This document shows, in pieces, positions 60,201-64,000 of a DNA stretch of 64,000 nt. The stretch lies in assembly GCA_028280025.1 (NCBI GenBank), contig JANQMO010000044.1, positions 97,578-161,577 on the forward strand. The letters run 5' to 3'. The translations under genes were made by a program, and so were the position numbers. Under the pieces are notes generated by a model that was not told the origin of the DNA, ran no database searches, and was given only the letters and a program-made list of their open reading frames with translations. This DNA comes from Chlorobium sp. (GTDB lineage Bacteria > Bacteroidota > Chlorobiia > Chlorobiales > Chlorobiaceae). How positions within the stretch are numbered: position 1 is the stretch's first letter; each line of letters opens with the position of its first letter.

Positions 60201-61998
60201 GGTAGTTGTAGGGGACAACAAGCAGTTGCCGCCTACAAGTTTCTTCGACAGCCTCATTGATGGTGATGAGGAAGAAGATGTAGAACGGGTTGGTGATATG
60301 GAGAGCATTCTGAGTCTCTTTCTTGCCAAAGGGGCTCCTGAGAGGATGTTGCGGTGGCATTATCGGAGTCGTCATGACTCCCTGATTGCAGTATCAAACA
60401 ACGAGTTTTATGATAATCGCCTCGTTGTATTTCCGAGTCCTGGCGGTAATGAGACCGCGCGAGGTTTGCGTTTTCATCATCTTCCAGACACTGCTTATGA
60501 GCGAGGGAAAACCCGTTCAAATCCTGCAGAGGCCAAAGCTGTTGCAAAAGCGGTTATTGAGCATGCAAAAACGTATCCCGATCTTACTCTTGGGGTTGTT
60601 GCATTCAGCACTGCCCAGAGAGATGCTATTTCATTTCAGCTTGAGCATCTGAGGAGAATGGACTCAACTTGTGAAGATTTTTTCAGTACGAAAAAGCGAG
60701 AGCCATTTTTTGTAAAGAACCTCGAAAATGTCCAGGGTGATGAAAGGGATATCATTTTCATCAGTGTCGGGTACGGTAAGACCACAGAAGGCTATATGAC
60801 GATGTCTTTCGGGCCATTAAATCGTGACGGTGGTGAGCGCAGATTGAATGTGTTGATATCAAGAGCCCGCCTAGCTATGGACGTTTTTTCGAACTTTACG
60901 TCAAATGATATCGACTTGAACCGTTCTCAGGCTCGAGGTGTCATAGCATTGAAGAATTTTCTTGCCTTTGCTCAAACCGGTATTCTTGAGCAACCTCACA
61001 GTACAGGTAAAGAGTGTGATTCACCATTTGAAGAGGAGGTTATGAAAGCCTTGTCTCAACATGGCATAGATGTGGAGCCTCAGGTCGGAACGGCTGGTTT
61101 TTTTATTGATATAGCTGTTAAGGATTCTCAACACCCCGGGCGTTACATTCTTGGTATAGAATGTGATGGAGCAACGTATCACAGCTCACGTTCGGCAAGG
61201 GATCGTGACCGTTTGCGTCAGGAAGTACTTGAAGGGCTGGGGTGGCGACTCCACAGGATATGGAGCACTGATTGGTACCGGAATCCTCAAGAGACGCTTG
61301 AACGGGTTCTTGCAGCTATTGAGCAAGCCAAGCAGTATGTCGATTCTGATGCCCAGCGCCCAGCAAGAAATTTTCAATCCACGGCACCAATAATATCAGA
61401 GATTGATCGTGAAGATGTAGCCCCGAGTGAGCGAGATTCTCAAACAGGTGGTTCTGAACCATACCAATGTGCCTCAATTCAGATTCTGTTGGGAGGAAAT
61501 GAGTTTCATGACTTGAGCCCGGAATATTTTGTTCCGTTTATAGTGAAGGTCGCTGAAATAGAATCTCCTGTTCATTTCATTGAGTTGACGAGAAGAATTG
61601 CTGCAGGTGCTGGTAAAAAAGCAGGAGCGAGAATTCAAGGGATTATAGATGCATCATTGCAGTCGGCACGGCAATCCGGTTTGGTTGTTATTAAGGGTGA
61701 TTTTATATGGGATCCCAACATGACTATGCCTAAAGTCAGAGACCGTACAGCCTTAGAATCGGTGGCAAAAAAGATTGATTTTGTATCACCAGAAGAGATC
61801 AATGTGGCTCTACTACAAGAAGTTCGAAAAAGCTTTTCGATCTCACCAGAAGATGCTGTTATTTGTACCGGTCGAGCTCTTGGTTTCCAACGTGTTACCA
61901 CTCAGATAAAAGAGCGGATTGATGAGGTTATTACTATGCTTGTCCAGGAAGAAAAGCTTATTCAGAGCAATGGATTTCTTTCATTAAGGAGCACATAA
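57277..61998 (+). CDS. DUF4011-helicase-nuclease protein (Hhe-like antiphage candidate)
   Basis: This 1573-residue protein has the N-terminal DUF4011 region (about 1-280, with RKELLDLGLRNPLISH near the start). The superfamily 1 helicase is split by a long insert: Walker A GPPGTGKSQ (326-334) and FDEAS (955-958, Asp-Glu-Ala-Ser), then VVGDNKQLPPTSFF, WHYRSRHDSLI and the C-terminal VQGDERDIIFISVGYG and RLNVLISRAR. A Vsr/DUF559-like nuclease follows, with Glu1295 and Asp1297 in GIECDGATYHSS and a DRLRQEVLEGLGWRLHRIWSTDW block. A DUF3320-like domain forms the end. Proteins of this plan act as stand-alone phage defence (DUF4011-helicase-Vsr, 'Hhe'). I choose ATG 57277; a TTG 33 bases earlier is open. 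Function here is inferred. Confidence 0.85.
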   Translation: MSRNIDKVLEESRKELLDLGLRNPLISHSHRAKQIKVTDELATEVYRLLVAEGKEMSFDPVHDDEDIEQEKHYEELDDEYLLEQPSDPDSSGMLAGRHTDRILQTLLPSQKLQSRLLKIHNDARTYIEEQGVNILFLAVGFLHWYEAPAAQDARRAPLLLIPVELSRKNALARFLLHYTGDEIGDNLSLIEKLKAEFSIELPKIENREELDIQEYFDAVAQSISAKERWKVVPNEMTLGFFSFGKFLMYRDLDPSGWQQNGGGAGFSVLESLLSDGFSEEASSFVDETHIDDVLLPADVHQVKDADSTQVMAILDVNSGRNMVLQGPPGTGKSQTITNIIAECIGAGRKVLFVSEKMAALDVVKRRLDEVGLGDAVLELHSHKTNKKKLLENLDRTLHQGRPVVENPEDDIATLVSLRDDLNAYCDAVNNPIGNTRITFINALGLAIRNQPDRSDVQPFDFAPMAEWSETVYRAARLQVEALSLHLEDVGAPINNPFASSSLTEFLPSQRLKLEQVLGDVLRSSRELLESSVALAQEMGLKKPEHRNDIAIICRAARRAMDAPHIEGIALSSGDWQKRRDDLQVLIDAGRALERAHRQYDDLLIDDAWSQDFIEMRQVFVSKGDKWWRFFSSDFRTAKQRLQGFSRQPLPKKSADILIMIDTVMDSQKYLKQFNDNAVLGECLFGAQWKNKNSDWEVLEKLTEWVVELYRSVGNGEVPEGIVNFLSGSPKVDALKGKLQEVEMSLESHKKGIELVTEFLRLQFDNDARFAEDFSLSKQLDYLAELRNNVDSLFHLIRFNQLESELKPLGLDAIAQAARVWKREQGSLVKRFDFSWYNGLVEQAYVNSPSIKKFDRSHHTQMLEEFSRLDRLLFRHNQVRLASLHWNALPSLNGGGQLQVISREINKKRRHLPIRKLMVEAGNAIQAIKPVFMMSPMSIATYIPPGSASFDLVVFDEASQVKPVDAFGAIRRGKQSVVVGDNKQLPPTSFFDSLIDGDEEEDVERVGDMESILSLFLAKGAPERMLRWHYRSRHDSLIAVSNNEFYDNRLVVFPSPGGNETARGLRFHHLPDTAYERGKTRSNPAEAKAVAKAVIEHAKTYPDLTLGVVAFSTAQRDAISFQLEHLRRMDSTCEDFFSTKKREPFFVKNLENVQGDERDIIFISVGYGKTTEGYMTMSFGPLNRDGGERRLNVLISRARLAMDVFSNFTSNDIDLNRSQARGVIALKNFLAFAQTGILEQPHSTGKECDSPFEEEVMKALSQHGIDVEPQVGTAGFFIDIAVKDSQHPGRYILGIECDGATYHSSRSARDRDRLRQEVLEGLGWRLHRIWSTDWYRNPQETLERVLAAIEQAKQYVDSDAQRPARNFQSTAPIISEIDREDVAPSERDSQTGGSEPYQCASIQILLGGNEFHDLSPEYFVPFIVKVAEIESPVHFIELTRRIAAGAGKKAGARIQGIIDASLQSARQSGLVVIKGDFIWDPNMTMPKVRDRTALESVAKKIDFVSPEEINVALLQEVRKSFSISPEDAVICTGRALGFQRVTTQIKERIDEVITMLVQEEKLIQSNGFLSLRST

Positions 61999-62000
61999 TA

Positions 62001-62409
62001 TTGATTGTTGTGAGTGCTGGTTTCTCATGTTGGTATATCACCAGGGATGGAAAGGACGTTTATTCGTGGCGGATGAGAACGTTTGTGAATATCTTCGGCT
62101 GGCTGGCTCGAATGACCCGTTTCGCTGATCTAAACGATCAAATCGAGGCTTGTAATCGCATATTCGTGAGTGACAAGCGGTGGGGTGGTACGTGGGAGCG
62201 ACCTCGAAGAAGGTGAAAGCCAGGGGCTTCCCGTGTGGAGCAGGTATGTCGGGGATCCAATCCTGAAAAGTAACCTGACGCGACGAGTGGATTTCGCACT
62301 ATTCATGGTCGAGGCCCTTATAAATGACAATCTTGTTCACGAAGCTCCGGCTATTGTCGGGTGCCAGACGCCATTGGTGCTCGCCTACAAAGGGGCCAGT
62401 CAGCTTTGA
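62001..62409 (+). pseudogene. Frameshifted C-terminal remnant of an NAD(P)-binding (NmrA/SDR-like) oxidoreductase
   Basis: Two overlapping frames join to make one plausible protein. The first (62001-62180) reads RDGKDVYSW, then MRTFVNIFGWLARMTRFADL and a helix NDQIEACNRIFVSDK. The second (from about 62180) reads GVVRGSDLEEGESQGLPVW, SNLTRRVDFALFMVEALIND and EAPAIVG. The order and the last block (R-x-D-x-A-x-F-M) are those of NAD(P)H-binding oxidoreductases. The N-terminal Rossmann half is missing and a frameshift separates the parts, so it is a pseudogene. Confidence 0.6.
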
Positions 62410-62433
62410 CGTTATCTTGTAAGGGAGGTATCA

Positions 62434-63282
62434 GTGTTTGACATACTGGAAGAAATCAACTCGCGTTCCGAACCTTTTCAGTTCTACACGGCAGAGGACT
62501 TATGGACAGATGAGCACACATCAATGAAGATGCTCGAATACCATCTGAATGAGTCCATTGATCTGTCATCCCGAAACGCAGATTTCATTGCCCGTTCTGC
62601 AAACTGGATCGTGTCGCACTTCGGAGTAAACACCAGCACAAAAATCGCTGATTTCGGGTGTGGTCCGGGGCTATACACGATCCTGTTTGCCGAAGCCGGT
62701 GCTGAAGTTGCAGGGGTAGACTTTTCGGCAAGATCCATAGCGTATGCACGTGGAGCCGCTGATCAGAAAGGGCTTGAGATTACCTACTACGAGAAGAACT
62801 ACCTTGAGTTTGAAACTGAGAAGAGATTTGATCTCATAACAATGGTCTTCTGCGATTTCTGCGCGCTAAGCCCTTCGCAGAGAAGGACATTGCTTGCCAG
62901 GTTTCACGCATTCCTGAAGCCCGGCGGGTCAGTGCTGCTGGATGTTCATTCACTGAATGTGTTCGATAGCAGAGAGGAAGCTGCCGTATACGAACGAAAC
63001 CAACTTGATCACTTCTGGTCTTCCGAAGACTACTACGGCTTTCTAAATACCTACAAGTATGACAACGAGAAGGTGACTCTCGACAAGTATACGATCATCG
63101 AAAAGACAAGAAGGCGCGTTGTCTACAACTGGCTGCAGTACTTCAGTCAGGCTTCACTGCGAGATGAGCTCGAGAAGAACGGGTTTCAGGTCGTGGAGTT
63201 CTATTCTGATGTTGCGGGCACGGCGTTCTCCTCAAGTTCTCCTGACATGGCAGTTGTCGCCAGGAAGATGGAGGTCACATAG
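62434..63282 (+). CDS. Class I SAM-dependent methyltransferase
   Basis: The 282-residue protein has the class I core: IADFGCGPGLYTILFAEAG (motif I), VAGVDFSARSIAYAR (motif II), FDLITMVFCDFCALSPSQR (motif III/IV), and LKPGGSVLLDVHSL (post I). Its C-terminal half ends SSSSPDMAVVARK, typical of methyltransferases of small molecules. It starts at GTG 62434, with aagggagg about six bases upstream. The substrate is unknown. It sits within the accessory region, so it could be acquired. Confidence 0.85.
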   Translation: MFDILEEINSRSEPFQFYTAEDLWTDEHTSMKMLEYHLNESIDLSSRNADFIARSANWIVSHFGVNTSTKIADFGCGPGLYTILFAEAGAEVAGVDFSARSIAYARGAADQKGLEITYYEKNYLEFETEKRFDLITMVFCDFCALSPSQRRTLLARFHAFLKPGGSVLLDVHSLNVFDSREEAAVYERNQLDHFWSSEDYYGFLNTYKYDNEKVTLDKYTIIEKTRRRVVYNWLQYFSQASLRDELEKNGFQVVEFYSDVAGTAFSSSSPDMAVVARKMEVT

Positions 63283-63310
63283 CAAGGCAGGGAAGAGGGA
63301 ACATCCTATA

Positions 63311-63493
63311 GTGAAAGCTACAAAAACAATTTACAGACATTCAAAAATAATCCCTCCAAGTGCTTCGAAAAGCATGTTCTGGAGCGGCGGGTTGCTCACT
63401 GTTACAGAATCTCGTACCTTATCGTTATGGGTATGCGACATGCTGATGAACGGCTGTCAAGTATCCTTTATTCAGATTGAAGAATTCGAGTGA
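63311..63493 (+). CDS. Hypothetical 60-residue ORF
   Basis: From GTG 63311, with gaggga about ten bases upstream, the frame reads KATKTIYRHSKIIPPSASKS, then a hydrophobic middle and a tail ending QIEEFE. It could be a real small gene or chance. No family is recognised. The remaining bases 63494-63619 up to the MITE show nothing else. Confidence 0.3.
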   Translation: MKATKTIYRHSKIIPPSASKSMFWSGGLLTVTESRTLSLWVCDMLMNGCQVSFIQIEEFE

Positions 63494-63619
63494 GAGACCA
63501 AAATTGTCCCGCACGAGGTTGTTGCCTCAACGTTGTTCCAGGGGCTACTCCCGCCAAATCGCTGCTCACAGAGCCGTTTGTCAGCAGTTGCTTAGTCGCT
63601 CATAGGCAAACATCTCTTT

Positions 63620-63876
63620 CCTAAACTGAGCGTTTCAACAAATGCTCCATTATAGTAAGATCATTTAAAACGATCTATTATACTGTGTTTGTATAGAGAT
63701 TATCCCCCATCTGTCGGGTGAGCGTGAAAACTGATGGAGAGCCGCATTTTTTGAAACCCTTCGGGATTGCCGATCACACCGAATCTGCTTCGTTACAGGA
63801 AACTTGCGGTAGATCACTACAGCGGCATTCCCTGTGCCTCGCATCTCCGGCATGCTCGACAATCGCTCAATTTAGG
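63620..63876. mobile_element. MITE, copy 2 (257 bp, perfect 5-bp target duplication)
   Basis: The same ends as copy 1 (cctaaactgagcg and cgctcaatttagg) enclose 257 bp, with many identical blocks such as gaaacccttcgggattgccg and actacagcggcattccctgt. Both flanks read tcttt, a clean 5-bp target-site duplication, so this insertion is probably younger than copy 1. No transposase is encoded. Confidence 0.9.
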
Positions 63877-63936
63877 TCTTTTATTCTTCATCATCGTCCA
63901 GGTGGAGGTTCCGGCGATTTCGAACACCTATTCCGT

Positions 63937-64000
63937 TAAACATCGAACAGTAAACGGTTCGTCATTCGGTCTGCAAGCTCAAAGTAAGAAAGTGTTCGAA
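63937..64000 (-). CDS. Possible C-terminal end of a leftward gene (cut by window edge)
   Basis: The minus-strand frame reads RTLSYFELADRMTNRLLFDV before a TAA at 63937-63939. About 20 residues are visible, protein-like in composition, but too few to name. The gene, if real, lies beyond the right edge. Confidence 0.3.

Overview
The window looks like a chromosomal segment of a green sulfur bacterium (Chlorobiaceae). The best clade markers are a bacteriochlorophyllide C-20 methyltransferase (bchU, 48768-49787) and a flavocytochrome c sulfide dehydrogenase pair (fccAB, 784-2456). A menaquinone-type succinate dehydrogenase/fumarate reductase and a CoA-transferase fit the reductive TCA cycle of this group. 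I cannot name a species from the sequence alone.

Layout. (1) 1-8967: the 5' part of secD, fccAB, mnmG bracketed by two ParB-binding (parS) sequences, a family B DNA polymerase and a flavodiiron protein. (2) 9026-16935: the replication-origin neighbourhood. dnaA, dnaN, recF and a DciA/DUF721 gene run leftwards; rpmH, rnpA, yidD and yidC run rightwards. The intergenic DNA between dnaA and rpmH carries DnaA-box-like repeats and is the best oriC candidate. The dnaA-dnaN gap is AT-rich and contains a 257-bp MITE. (3) 17165-26592: a coupled small membrane ORF, a ROK kinase and an RNA methyltransferase, then an SRPBCC protein and a SagB-type nitroreductase. Leftward genes follow for a YXWGXW-repeat protein, DUF1232, rhomboid, pgk, mltG, chorismate mutase and a NYN protein. 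(4) 26756-44459: a complete, tightly packed dcw cluster (mraZ, rsmH, ftsL, ftsI, murE, murF, mraY, murD, ftsW, murG, murC, murB, ftsQ, ftsA, ftsZ), headed by four MraZ boxes. (5) 44609-52041: sdhCDA without sdhB, a CoA-transferase, bchU, a 65-residue internally duplicated protein, pgeF and galE. (6) 52149-55339: an F0-type ATP synthase operon (atpZ-like, atpI-like, atpB, atpE, atpF, atpH) closed by a perfect 19-bp hairpin terminator. (7) 55494-64000: tRNA-Ala(CGC), a histidine-rich envelope protein, then an accessory region with broken genes and small ORFs. Its main gene is a 1573-residue DUF4011-helicase-nuclease protein resembling known single-gene antiphage systems. A methyltransferase and a second copy of the same MITE follow.

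How the parts work together. The left half is core replication, segregation, ribosome and membrane-insertion machinery around the origin. The middle makes peptidoglycan precursors and builds the divisome. The right half supplies energy metabolism (succinate/fumarate, ATP synthase) and chlorosome pigment modification. The last 8 kb is the only clearly accessory part: pseudogenes, a mobile element and a probable defence gene next to a tRNA.

The observations I find most interesting are the identical-length MITE pair with terminal inverted repeats and target duplications (one copy in the dnaA-dnaN gap), the two parS sites around mnmG, the duplicated C-terminal peptide of FtsZ, the 37-residue membrane ORF coupled to a ROK kinase, the two-repeat 65-residue protein, and the DUF4011 defence-like gene with small ORFs around it.
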